Assembly (NCBI RefSeq): GCF_003368325.1
Contig: NZ_CP031467.1
Span: 124,001 to 188,000, forward strand
Reading direction: 5' to 3'
Source of the DNA: Paraburkholderia caffeinilytica
Lineage (GTDB): Bacteria > Pseudomonadota > Gammaproteobacteria > Burkholderiales > Burkholderiaceae
DNA length: 64,000 nucleotides
Below the pieces are notes generated by a model, which was given only the letters and a program-made list of their open reading frames with translations, made no database searches and was not told the DNA's origin. The position numbers were made by a program, and so were the translations under genes. Positions 7,176 through 15,953 of this stretch are shown here, one piece after another; the first letter of the stretch is position 1, and each line of letters starts with the position of its first letter.

Positions 7176-8573
7176 ATGACCGTCGTCCAGAAAGCCCTGA
7201 TTGCGCCTCTCATCGTCGCATGCGCGATGTTCATGGAAAGCGTCGATGCGAATGTGATCGTCACGGCCTTGCCGGTCATGGCGCGCGACTTCGGGCGCGA
7301 TCCGGTCACGCTGAAAATCGCGGTGACGAGCTATGTGCTCGGTCTCGGCGTGTTTATCCCGGTGTGCGGCTGGCTGGCGGACCGCTTCGGTGCACGCACG
7401 ATTTTCCGCACCGCGATCGGCATCTTCGTGGCCGGCTCGCTCCTGTGCGCCGCATCGAACTCGCTGCCCACCTTCACCCTCGCCCGTTTCGTCCAAGGCG
7501 TCGGCGGCGCGATGATGGTGCCGGTCGGGCGGATCATCATCTTCCGTGTGGTCCATAAGTCCGACTTCATCCGCGCGATGAACTATCTGAGCGTCCCGGC
7601 GCTGCTCGGACCGGCAGCCGGACCGCTGCTCGGCGGCTTCATCACCACCTATCTGCACTGGCGTCTGATCTTCTTCATCAATGTGCCGATCGGCATGCTG
7701 GGCATCTATCTGACCAACCGGCACATCGCCAACACGCGCGAACCCGACCCCGGTCCGCTCGACTGGATCGGCTTTTTCCTGTCGGCGTCCGGCGCGGTGC
7801 TGCTTCTGCTCGGACTGTCGCTGGTGGGCGGCGAACTCATGTCGAACCGGGACGCGTTCGGCATGTGCGCGAGCGGCGCGGCGCTGCTCACGGGCTACGT
7901 CGCGTACGCACAGCGCGCCGCACTTCCGCTGCTCGATCTGCGCTTTTTCAAAGTGCCGACTTTCCAGGCAAGCGTGCTCGGCGGCTCGCTGTTTCGCATC
8001 GGCCTCGGTGCGCTGCCCTTTCTGCTGCCGCTGATGCTGCAGGAAGGACACGGCATGAGCGCGTTCGAGTCCGGCCTGATTACCTGCGCGTCCGCGTTCG
8101 GCGGCATGTTCATGCGCGCCTTCGCCTCGCGCGTGCTGCATCGCTTCGGCTTCCGTTCGGTGCTGGTGGTGAACGCCGCGCTGTCAGGGATTTCGATCGC
8201 GGCGTGCGGACTGTTTTTTCCCGGCACGCCGACCTGGATCATCTGGTTCGTCGTGTTGCTTGGCGGTTTCTTCCCCGCGCTGCAATTCACCAGTCTCAAC
8301 TCGCTGACTTACGCGGAAATCGCCAGCCGCGACGTGGGGCGCGCCACGAGTCTCGGCAGCGTCGTGCAGCAGATGTCGCTCGGCCTGGGCGTGACGGTGG
8401 GCGGGATCGTGCTGCAGATTTCGCGCGTGCTGCACGGACATCCGGGCATCATGTGGTCGGATTTCTGGCCCGCGTTTCTGGTGGTCGGTCTATGCTCGTT
8501 CGCATCGATTCCGGTCACGCTGCGCATGCCGCATCGCGCGGGTGAAGAAATCTCGCGGGGCGGTCGAGGGTAA
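7176..8573 (+). CDS. MFS drug exporter, DHA2 (EmrB/QacA) type
   Basis: 465 residues with about 14 hydrophobic segments. The first helix carries FMESVDANVIVTALP, the DHA2 signature equivalent of the LDxTIVNVALP segment, and the first cytoplasmic loop holds motif A (GWLADRFGARTIFR). RFVQGVGGAMMVPVGR matches the later conserved loop. It should export toxic compounds using the proton gradient. It stands alone, without an EmrA partner, and is convergent with the hybrid kinase gene; no clear terminator separates them. No good Shine-Dalgarno precedes the ATG, so the start is only moderately secure. Confidence 0.85.
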   Translation: MTVVQKALIAPLIVACAMFMESVDANVIVTALPVMARDFGRDPVTLKIAVTSYVLGLGVFIPVCGWLADRFGARTIFRTAIGIFVAGSLLCAASNSLPTFTLARFVQGVGGAMMVPVGRIIIFRVVHKSDFIRAMNYLSVPALLGPAAGPLLGGFITTYLHWRLIFFINVPIGMLGIYLTNRHIANTREPDPGPLDWIGFFLSASGAVLLLLGLSLVGGELMSNRDAFGMCASGAALLTGYVAYAQRAALPLLDLRFFKVPTFQASVLGGSLFRIGLGALPFLLPLMLQEGHGMSAFESGLITCASAFGGMFMRAFASRVLHRFGFRSVLVVNAALSGISIAACGLFFPGTPTWIIWFVVLLGGFFPALQFTSLNSLTYAEIASRDVGRATSLGSVVQQMSLGLGVTVGGIVLQISRVLHGHPGIMWSDFWPAFLVVGLCSFASIPVTLRMPHRAGEEISRGGRG

Positions 8574-8604
8574 CGAGAAGCGCACGAGAAGCGCGCCCTT
8601 GATG

Positions 8605-10578
8605 TCAGCCGGAACGGCGTCGCCGGCGCCGTGCTTCCGCCTGTTCCAGCAACGCTTCGAATAGCGGGAGCTCCACCGGCTTGACGAGATGGGCGTCGAA
8701 ACCGGCCGATTGCGTGCGTTCGCGATCGCTTGCATGACCGAAGCCCGTCATGGCGGCGAACACCGTACCGGTCAGCGCGGGCATCTCGCGCAACGCCGCG
8801 AGCGTCGCGTAACCGTCCATTCTGGGCATGGCAAGGTCGATCAGGGCAAGGTGCGGTGCGAGGCTCGAAGCGACAGCGAGCGCCTGTGGGCCGTCGTAGG
8901 CAATGCGGACTTTGTGGCCCTTGAGTTCCAGCAGCATGGCGAGACTGTCGGCGGAATCGCGATTGTCGTCCACCAAGAGGATACGCAGCGGCGCCACCAC
9001 GTTTGCCGCCACGCCAGCCCGATCGGCCAGCTCCGCGGGGAGCGCCGCGGCAAACGGCAAACTGAGCGTGAACGAACTGCCGCACCCCGCGCCCTCGCTG
9101 CTCGCGATGATGCTGCCGCCATGCATTTCGACCAGCGATTTGCACAACGTGAGGCCGATGCCGAGACCGCCTTCACCGAGGCTCTGTCCTTCCTTTTCCT
9201 GCGCGAACAACTCGAAGATCGCATCGAGCGAACGGACCGGAATGCCGCGGCCATGATCGCGCACTTCCAGCACCGCCATGTGATGATCGACGCGCCCGAA
9301 GATTTCGATGCGGCTACCCGGCGGCGAAAACTTCGACGCGTTATGCAGCAGGTTTTGCAGCACCTGTACGAGCCGCGTCGTGTCGCCGCTGACGATCAGC
9401 GGCTCGACCGGCATATGCGTCGCGACACGCTGCTCCCGCGCATCGGTAAACGGCCGCGCCGCTTCGATCGCACGCGCCACCACTTCGGCCAGATCGACAC
9501 GCGCAAGGCGCAACTCGACCTTGTCCGACATGATGCGGCCGACATCGAGCAGATCGTCGACGAGACGCGTGAGATGCGTGACCTGGCGGTCGATCAGATC
9601 GCGTGAGCGCGCCAGCGTAGGACTCATGCCCGCTTCGAGTTGCATCACGCCGATCGCGTTGCGCACCGGCGCAAGCGGATTGCGCAACTCGTGGGCGAGG
9701 GTCGCGAGAAACTTGCGCATGCGCTCGCCGGAGCGCTCCAGCTCTTCGCGCTCACGGCGCTCGGTCAGATCGCGCGTGACCTTGGCGAAACCACGCAGCC
9801 GGTTCGATTCGTCATACACGGCGGTGATGTTGACGTTGGCCCAGAAGGTCGTGCCGTCCTTGCGCACGCGCCAGCCCTCGTCTTCGACACGGCCGAGCTG
9901 CCGCGCAATCGCCAGTTCGCGCGCCGGTTTGCCGGCGGCCGCTTCTTCGCGCGTGTAGAAGCTCGAGAAATGCCGGCCGACGATTTCCTCGCGCGTATAG
10001 CCTTTGATGCGCGCGGCGCCTGCGTTCCAACTCACCACGTAACCGTCCGGATCGAGCATGAAAATCGCGTAGTCTTTCACGTTGTCGACCAACAGGCGGA
10101 AGCGCTCTTCGCTTTGCCGCAATGCTTCCAGATACGCGCGCTGGCTGGTCAGATCGCGGGTAATCTTGGCGAAGCCGGTCAGCACGCCCGCCTCGTTGCG
10201 CACCGCCGTGATGACCACGTTGCACCAGAAAGTCGTGCCGTCTTTGCGAACCCGCCAGCCTTCGTCCTCGAAGCGGCCAGTCAGCGCTGCCTGCTGCAAC
10301 TCGTAAGCGGGCCAGCCGCGCGCCACGGCTTCGGCAGGGTAGAAACGCGAGAAGTGTTCGCCGATGATTTCGTGCGCCGCGTAGCCATTCAGCTTTTGCG
10401 CACCGGCATTCCAACTGACAATACGCCCGGTCGGATCCAGCAGGAAAATTGCGTAGTCTTCGATCGACTGCACCAGCGCCCAATAATCGATCTCGACGGG
10501 CGCGTTCGCTCGAGGCACGGGCGGCTCATTGCCGGCCTTGCCGTTATCACCTGCGGAGTGGGCGTCAGTCTCGTTCAT
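8605..10578 (-). CDS. PAS-PAS hybrid sensor histidine kinase
   Basis: 657 residues, no membrane span, hence a cytosolic sensor. Order: PAS 1 (about 32-145), PAS 2 (about 158-272), HisKA with the phospho-accepting His296 in LATLAHELRNPL, HATPase with N-box Asn413 and G-box GEGGLGIGLTL (468-478), and a receiver (531-650) with acidic pair Asp537/538, phospho-acceptor Asp581 and Lys633. The two PAS domains are about 60 percent alike and share WRVRKDGTTFW, pointing to an internal duplication. No cognate response regulator or phosphotransfer protein is next to it, so it is an orphan. Confidence 0.92.
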   Translation of the reverse strand: MNETDAHSAGDNGKAGNEPPVPRANAPVEIDYWALVQSIEDYAIFLLDPTGRIVSWNAGAQKLNGYAAHEIIGEHFSRFYPAEAVARGWPAYELQQAALTGRFEDEGWRVRKDGTTFWCNVVITAVRNEAGVLTGFAKITRDLTSQRAYLEALRQSEERFRLLVDNVKDYAIFMLDPDGYVVSWNAGAARIKGYTREEIVGRHFSSFYTREEAAAGKPARELAIARQLGRVEDEGWRVRKDGTTFWANVNITAVYDESNRLRGFAKVTRDLTERREREELERSGERMRKFLATLAHELRNPLAPVRNAIGVMQLEAGMSPTLARSRDLIDRQVTHLTRLVDDLLDVGRIMSDKVELRLARVDLAEVVARAIEAARPFTDAREQRVATHMPVEPLIVSGDTTRLVQVLQNLLHNASKFSPPGSRIEIFGRVDHHMAVLEVRDHGRGIPVRSLDAIFELFAQEKEGQSLGEGGLGIGLTLCKSLVEMHGGSIIASSEGAGCGSSFTLSLPFAAALPAELADRAGVAANVVAPLRILLVDDNRDSADSLAMLLELKGHKVRIAYDGPQALAVASSLAPHLALIDLAMPRMDGYATLAALREMPALTGTVFAAMTGFGHASDRERTQSAGFDAHLVKPVELPLFEALLEQAEARRRRRRSG

Positions 10579-10647
10579 GCTGAAAAGAGGCTATGGGTAC
10601 GTTCGCGCAGCATATACCGGCTCGCTTCCATGTTTCGCTTGTGGATG

Positions 10648-10712
10648 AACCTTATTGCACAACCTTATTGCATAACCTTGTAGCCCGACCCTATTGCCCA
10701 ACCGCATTGCCC
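10648..10712. repeat. Degenerate 13-bp tandem array (5 units)
   Basis: Five head-to-tail units: AACCTTATTGCAC, AACCTTATTGCAT, AACCTTGTAGCCC, GACCCTATTGCCC, AACCGCATTGCCC. The first two differ in one base and decay toward the right. The array lies between the emrB stop and the kinase start, both on the minus strand. Confidence 0.85.
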
Positions 10713-10762
10713 ACGTCGCCGTGACCCGATCGAACGACGACCACGCCACGGCGCCCCAACCC

Positions 10763-12322
10763 TCAATGCCCCCCGGCACCAGCCGCGGCGGCGGCACTCG
10801 CCTTGTCCGGTTTCGTCACCCAGATCAACGGAATGATCGCCACGAAAATCACGGCTGAAAGCCAGAAAATATCGTTCAGGCCGAGCATCGCCGCCTGCGT
10901 ACTCATCGACTGTTCGAAGAACGCCATCGCCTGGGACGCGCTTCCGCCCAGCGATGCCTGCACGCTGTCCAGAGCGGAAGTGAACACCGGATTGTTCACG
11001 CTCGTTTGCTCGGCCAGCCTTGCATGATGCAGGATCGTGCGGTCGTTCCATCCCGTAGTAGCAAGCGACGTTCCCACCGCCCCGGCAAACACCCGCGCGA
11101 AATTCGACAGTCCCGCGGCGGCCGGAATCCTGTCGGCGGTGAGGCCCGACAGAATGATCGCCGTCAGCGGTACGAAGAACAAGGCGGTCGGCACGCCTTG
11201 CAACAGGGTCGGTAAAACCAGGGTCCACGTATCCACGCCAGTCGTGTAATGCGAGCGCAGGAAAAACACGCCGGCAAAGCCGAGAAACGCCAGCGTCGCC
11301 AGCACGCGCGCGTCCGACTTCGGCATGATCTTCGCCATCACCGGCGCGAGAATCACCGCGAAGATGCCGAGCGGTGCGGTGGCGAGGCCCGCATCCACCG
11401 ACCGGTAGCTCAGGTACTCCTGCATCCATTGCGGCAGCAGGACAAGGTTCGAGAAGAACACCGCATACGCCACCGAAATCGCGATCGTGCCGCCCAGAAA
11501 ATTGCGTCCTCCGAACAAACGCAGATCGATGATCGGATTCTTCTCCGTCAGCTCCCAGATCAGAAAGAACACAAAACTGATCGCGGCGAACACGGTCAGC
11601 GCGATGATCACGGGCGAGTTGAACCAGTCGAGATCCTTGCCCTTGTCGAGCATGATCTGCAGCGAACCCACCCACGCGATCAGCGAGATCAGTCCCACCT
11701 TGTCGATCGGCAGGCGCCGGGTCGGGGTTTCGCGCGTGCGGTAGATCGCCCACGTCACGCCGGCCGCAAAGAGGCCGACCGGAATATTGATGTAGAAAAT
11801 CCACGACCACGAGTAGCTATCGGTAATCCAGCCGCCGAGCGCCGGGCCGGCGATGGGACCGACCGTCGCCGTCATGGCCCACAAGGCCAAAGCGTGCGAG
11901 CTCTTTTCCCGCGGATACGAGCCGAGCAGAATCGCTTGAGACAGCGGAATCAACGGTCCCGCCACCGCGCCCTGCACGATCCGCGCCGCGAGCAGCACCG
12001 GCAGATTCGGCGCGATGCCGCATAACCATGACGAGATGACGAACAGCAGAATTGCCCACACGAACAGTTTGATTTGCCCGACGCGCTGCGTGAGCCAGCC
12101 CGTCAAGGGAATCGAAATCGCATTGGCCGCGGCGAACAGCGTAATCACCCACGTGCCCTCGTCGACCGACACACCAAGATTGCCCGCGATGGTCGGAATC
12201 GCGACGTTCGCGATCGACGAATCGAGCACGTTCATAAACGTGGCCAATGCCACGGCAAGCGTCGCCAGCACGAGCTTGCCGCCGGTCAGCGGCGGGAGCG
12301 CGGCGGGATTCGATCCATTCAT
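10763..12322 (-). CDS. emrB: EmrB-type MFS multidrug efflux permease
   Basis: 519 residues, 14 transmembrane segments expected. The first helix contains TFMNVLDSSIANVAIPTIAG, the DHA2/EmrB signature, and motif A is represented by GWLTQRVGQIKLF. It works with the membrane-fusion protein EmrA and the outer-membrane channel encoded upstream to form a tripartite pump spanning the envelope. The ATG has AGG about seven bases upstream. A 79-base gap to emrA contains a palindrome shared with nodT, so emrB may have its own controlled start site. Confidence 0.93.
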   Translation of the reverse strand: MNGSNPAALPPLTGGKLVLATLAVALATFMNVLDSSIANVAIPTIAGNLGVSVDEGTWVITLFAAANAISIPLTGWLTQRVGQIKLFVWAILLFVISSWLCGIAPNLPVLLAARIVQGAVAGPLIPLSQAILLGSYPREKSSHALALWAMTATVGPIAGPALGGWITDSYSWSWIFYINIPVGLFAAGVTWAIYRTRETPTRRLPIDKVGLISLIAWVGSLQIMLDKGKDLDWFNSPVIIALTVFAAISFVFFLIWELTEKNPIIDLRLFGGRNFLGGTIAISVAYAVFFSNLVLLPQWMQEYLSYRSVDAGLATAPLGIFAVILAPVMAKIMPKSDARVLATLAFLGFAGVFFLRSHYTTGVDTWTLVLPTLLQGVPTALFFVPLTAIILSGLTADRIPAAAGLSNFARVFAGAVGTSLATTGWNDRTILHHARLAEQTSVNNPVFTSALDSVQASLGGSASQAMAFFEQSMSTQAAMLGLNDIFWLSAVIFVAIIPLIWVTKPDKASAAAAAGAGGH

Positions 12323-12350
12323 TTCATCACCTGTGAAAGAAGGCCAATGT

Positions 12351-12362
12351 CTGACTTGTCAG
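12351..12362. promoter_or_regulatory. Palindromic operator candidate upstream of emrB
   Basis: CTGACTTGTCAG (5-2-5 inverted repeat), 29 bases upstream of the emrB start. The same CTGAC-NN-GTCAG element precedes nodT and a related TATCTG-N6-CAGATA overlaps the marR promoter, suggesting binding by the cluster's MarR regulator. Confidence 0.55.
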
Positions 12363-12401
12363 CTAATTGATCAAAAAAATTCGCGTCGGGAGAGTGCCCG
12401 T

Positions 12402-13643
12402 TCAACCTGCTGCCCGTGCTGCGTTCTTTTGCGTCGCGCTCGCCGCTACGGCACGCGCCGATGGCATGTTCCGCGCGATGATCCTGGCGATTTCGGCGTC
12501 GGCGTCGGCGCCGTACTGGGCGAACACGTCCGTGCGATACGCGGTGTTGATGGCCGCGCCCAGTTGGGTGCCCGACTCGTCGCGCGTTTCGACGTCGACT
12601 TGCATCGACAGCCCGATCCGCAGCGGATGCGCATTCAGTTCGCTCTGGTCGAGCTGGATTCGCGCCGGAAGACGCTGTACGACCTTGATCCAGTTGCCGG
12701 TCGCATTCTGCGCGGGCAACACCGCGAATGCGGCCCCCGTCCCCGCCGAGAAACCCACCACGTGGCCGTGATACTTGACGCTCGAGCCATACACGTCGGC
12801 CGTCAGCGTAACCGGCTGGCCGATGCGCATGTGCTTCAGTTGGCCTTCCTTGAAGTTCGCATCGACCCACACGCCGTCGAGCGGCACGATCGCCATCAGC
12901 GGCGTGCCCGGCGCCACCCGCTGACCGACCTGCACCGAGCGGCGCGCCACGTAGCCCGTCACCGGCGCGGGCAAGGTGTTGCGTGCGTAATTCAGGTACG
13001 CGTCACGCACTTTCGACGCGGCGGCCTGCACGTTCGGATGCTGTTCGACCGACGTGCGGTCGGTCAGCGCGTGGTTCGCCGCGGCCTGCTGGCGAGCGGC
13101 GTCGAGCGCGGCCTGCGCTGAGCTGACGGCGTCGCGCGCATGGGCAATGTCCTCGCCGGATACCGCACCCGTTTCAGCGACGGCCTGACGGCGCTTGAGA
13201 TCGTCTTCGGCGCGCGCGAGATCCGACTGGCGTTGCGCGACGGTCGCAGCGTAGAAATCGTTGTTCACGTAAAGGCCGCTGACCTGTCGCACGGTCTGGC
13301 CGAGCGTCGCTTCGGCGTTCGACAGCGCGACTTTCGCGTCGGCGTCGTCGAGCGTCACGACCGGTGCGCCCTGCTTGACGATCTGCGTGTCGTCGGCATT
13401 CACCGCCACCACGGTGCCGCTCACTTGCGGCGTCAGCTGGACGAGATTGCCGTTGACGTAGGCATCGTCCGTCGATTGATGATATTGACCGCTCGTGACG
13501 TAGTAGGCGCCGTAGCCCGCGCCGGCCAACACGACCGTGGCGGCCAGCAAGGCGAGCAGCAGCTTGCGCTTCGCGGGCGCCTGTACTTGCTGGGGTTGCT
13601 CTGCGTCCGCCGTCTCGCGGCGGGTGGTGATCGTATCGCTCAT
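12402..13643 (-). CDS. emrA: EmrA-type membrane fusion (HlyD) protein
   Basis: 413 residues from ATG 13643 (AGGA upstream); a longer frame to 13799 would overlap nodT and is Arg-rich, so it was not used. One membrane anchor at about residues 28-50 (LLLALLAATVVLAGAGYGAY), then the biotinyl-lipoyl-like motif (QSTDDAYVNGNLVQLTPQVS), a coiled-coil hairpin (about 100-200, Ala/Gln-rich) and a beta-barrel domain. It links EmrB in the inner membrane to the NodT channel. Located 52 bases after nodT and before emrB. Confidence 0.92.
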   Translation of the reverse strand: MSDTITTRRETADAEQPQQVQAPAKRKLLLALLAATVVLAGAGYGAYYVTSGQYHQSTDDAYVNGNLVQLTPQVSGTVVAVNADDTQIVKQGAPVVTLDDADAKVALSNAEATLGQTVRQVSGLYVNNDFYAATVAQRQSDLARAEDDLKRRQAVAETGAVSGEDIAHARDAVSSAQAALDAARQQAAANHALTDRTSVEQHPNVQAAASKVRDAYLNYARNTLPAPVTGYVARRSVQVGQRVAPGTPLMAIVPLDGVWVDANFKEGQLKHMRIGQPVTLTADVYGSSVKYHGHVVGFSAGTGAAFAVLPAQNATGNWIKVVQRLPARIQLDQSELNAHPLRIGLSMQVDVETRDESGTQLGAAINTAYRTDVFAQYGADADAEIARIIARNMPSARAVAASATQKNAARAAG

Positions 13644-13695
13644 TTTGTGGGTCCTGAGAGAAAGTAAAAGCGAGTAAAAGCGTCGCGATGGCGTC

Positions 13696-15246
13696 CTAGC
13701 GGATGGCGACGACGGAGGTGGTTTGTACTGCCGACGCTGCCGGAATTGCCGGAATCGCCGGAATTGCCGACGCGGCCTCGCTGCCGTGCGCGCTCGCATC
13801 GGCGCTGTCGGCGTAGCCGCCGCCCAGCGCCGCCGCCAGCGCGATCTGCTGATCGCGGCGGTTCATCTTCAGATTCGCCACCTGCTGGTCGGCAGCAAGC
13901 GCGGTGGTGTCGGCGTTGAGCACCGTCAACTGATTCGCAAGACCGGCCTTGTACTGCGTGAGCGCCAACTGATCGGCGCCGCGAGCTGCTTCCTGAGCTG
14001 CTTGCGCGTCGCCGAGTTGCTCGTCGGTCGAGCGGATTTGCGCGAGTTGCGTCGCGACTTCGGACAGCGCGGTGACGAGCGTCTGGTTGTATGTCGCGAC
14101 CGCGTAGTCGAAGTCGGCATACCGCCCCTTCAGTTGCGCGCGCAACTGACCGCCGTCGAAGATCGGCAGATGGATCGCGGGACCGACCGAGGCCGTGCGG
14201 CTCGCCGCGCTCAGGAAGCGGCCGAAGCCGAACGCGTCGAGACCGATCGCCGCGCTCAGGTTGATGTCGGGATAGAACTCGGCCTTGGCTTCCTTCACGT
14301 CATGCGTGAGCGCGTCGACGCGCCATCTGGCGGCGACCAGATCCGGGCGGCGGCTCACGAGGTCGGCGGGCAGGTTGTCCGGCAAACGCACTTCGTCGCC
14401 AATCCCGAGCGTTGGCCGGGCAATCGCGAGGCCGCGGTCCGGGCCGGCGCCGAGCAATGCGGCCAGTTGATAACGCGTGGTGAGGATGCTGCCGTCGAGC
14501 GAAGCCAACGTAGCGCGACTCGTGGCGAGGTTCGCTTGCGCCGTCTTGCGCTCGACCTCCGTATCGAGGCCCGTTGCAATGCGCCCGGCGGTGATGCGGT
14601 CGATCTGCTCGCGTTGCGCGATCTCCTGCTGCGCGATGTCGCGCAGCGCGTACAACCGGGCGAGCTGGTTATAGGTGCGTGCCGTTGCCGAAGTCAGCGA
14701 CAACCTGACGACTTCGGCATCCGCCTCACTCGCCTGCAGTTGCGACAGCGAGGCCTTGAGGGCTTCGCGATTCTTGCCCCACAAATCCAGATCGTAGGAA
14801 GCGGACAGCAGGCCTTTGTTCTCCGATTGCCATGACCCGCCATACGGCGGCGGCACCAGCGCCGTGCCCGAAAACTGCTGGCGCGTGAACGAATACGTGG
14901 CGCCGACTTGCGGCATCGTGCCGGCCTTCGCCGTTTCGCTATACGCGGCGGCCGCGGCAACGCGCGCCCGGGCCTGTTCGATCGACGGATTGCCTTTCAG
15001 CGCTTCCGCAAGCAACGCCTTCAACTGCGCGTCGCCGAACTGATCGGCCCAATCGGCGGCAGGCCAACGGCCGTGATCCGCAGGAAGACTTTGTTGAGTC
15101 GCGTAGGTCTGCGACTGTGCGATCTGCTTGTCGCTCGAGATGCCCGCGTAGTTCGCGCAAGCCGACAGCACGGCCGCGAAGATCACCGTCACACCCGCCT
15201 TCGCGACGCGTGACCCGGCTGCCTGTCTGTTTAGCTGCAATATCAT
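13696..15246 (-). CDS. NodT-family outer-membrane efflux lipoprotein
   Basis: 516 residues. Signal peptide with lipobox LSAC (Cys about residue 30), so it is lipidated and sorted to the outer membrane. Two TolC-like OEP repeats follow (about 60-250 and 270-470), with typical Ala-rich helices such as TKAGTMPQVG and the ADAEVVRLSLTSATARTYNQ region. The C-terminus ends in a low-complexity Ala/Ile/Pro run (IPAIPAIPAAS). It is the exit duct of the EmrAB pump. Its start codon lies four bases from a palindrome, which therefore overlaps the ribosome-binding region. Confidence 0.92.
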   Translation of the reverse strand: MILQLNRQAAGSRVAKAGVTVIFAAVLSACANYAGISSDKQIAQSQTYATQQSLPADHGRWPAADWADQFGDAQLKALLAEALKGNPSIEQARARVAAAAAYSETAKAGTMPQVGATYSFTRQQFSGTALVPPPYGGSWQSENKGLLSASYDLDLWGKNREALKASLSQLQASEADAEVVRLSLTSATARTYNQLARLYALRDIAQQEIAQREQIDRITAGRIATGLDTEVERKTAQANLATSRATLASLDGSILTTRYQLAALLGAGPDRGLAIARPTLGIGDEVRLPDNLPADLVSRRPDLVAARWRVDALTHDVKEAKAEFYPDINLSAAIGLDAFGFGRFLSAASRTASVGPAIHLPIFDGGQLRAQLKGRYADFDYAVATYNQTLVTALSEVATQLAQIRSTDEQLGDAQAAQEAARGADQLALTQYKAGLANQLTVLNADTTALAADQQVANLKMNRRDQQIALAAALGGGYADSADASAHGSEAASAIPAIPAIPAASAVQTTSVVAIR

Positions 15247-15249
15247 TTG

Positions 15250-15261
15250 CTGACCTGTCAG
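15250..15261. promoter_or_regulatory. Palindromic operator candidate upstream of nodT
   Basis: CTGACCTGTCAG, inverted repeat of 5-2-5, immediately upstream of the nodT ATG and followed by ATATTAG. A promoter-like TTGCAG about 15 bases before TAATAT precedes it on the minus strand, so the operator would cover the initial transcribed region. Confidence 0.55.
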
Positions 15262-15319
15262 ATATTAGAGTAAAAAAAATGGCTGCAATCGTTCGCAGCG
15301 CTACGTGTTTCGTCGCTTG

Positions 15320-15757
15320 CTAGTCGTCGAGAAACTTGTTCAGCAGGCGGCGCAATTCCTCGAATTCGGTTTTGGTGAATTTCTTCAAACGGCGGTTCAG
15401 CACCACCGGAACAATCTGCGGAAGATGCTCGGCGACGTCCTCGCCCGCCTTCGTCAGCTTGAGATTGACGACTCGCCGGTCTTCGATACTGCGCGAGCGC
15501 TCCAGCAGGCCTTTGGTCTCGAGCTTGTCGAGCATGCGGGTCATCAAACCGGTGTCGACACCGAGGAGTTTGGACAACTCGAACGGCGTGGCCGCAATGC
15601 CGCGACGCAACGACAACAGGATGCCCATTTGCTGGCTGGTGATATCCAGATCTTTCAGCGCGGCGTCCATTTCCGTAATCAGCACGTTGCGCGCCTTGTT
15701 GATGGCGAACCCCACGCTTTGCGTCACGTGGAAAGTTTCGGGCGTGTAGTGATCCAT
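15320..15757 (-). CDS. MarR-family transcriptional regulator of the efflux cluster
   Basis: 145 residues from ATG 15757, which has GGAG seven bases upstream; the longer frame from 15811 would start inside the -35 box and is rejected. The winged helix is visible: DITSQQMGILLSLRRG, then the recognition region LSKLLGVDTGLMTRMLDKLE and the wing with RSIEDRRVVNLKLT. MarR proteins are usually autorepressors released by phenolic ligands or oxidants. It is the first gene of marR-nodT-emrA-emrB, all on the minus strand. Confidence 0.92.
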   Translation of the reverse strand: MDHYTPETFHVTQSVGFAINKARNVLITEMDAALKDLDITSQQMGILLSLRRGIAATPFELSKLLGVDTGLMTRMLDKLETKGLLERSRSIEDRRVVNLKLTKAGEDVAEHLPQIVPVVLNRRLKKFTKTEFEELRRLLNKFLDD

Positions 15758-15782
15758 GGCTGACTCCGTATTGGCTGAAATA

Positions 15783-15811
15783 AATATATCTGCATAGTCA
15801 GATACTGTCAA
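15783..15811 (-). promoter_or_regulatory. marR promoter with operator in the spacer
   Basis: Minus-strand TTGACA (15806-15811), 17-base spacer, TATATT (15783-15788). The spacer holds TATCTG-N6-CAGATA (15787-15804), a perfect 6-bp inverted repeat; a bound MarR would block RNA polymerase. Confidence 0.7.
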
Positions 15812-15953
15812 GAATAAATTTGCGGGAGTCAGATTTAGGGGCGCACGCCCCGAGGTAAGGAATGCTCAGACGAGTCCGTCGCGGGTGGTTGAGGCTCCAT
15901 GGACAAACCGCGGAGCATAGCCGCCCGCGCCGGCCGGACGACATAACCCGCCG

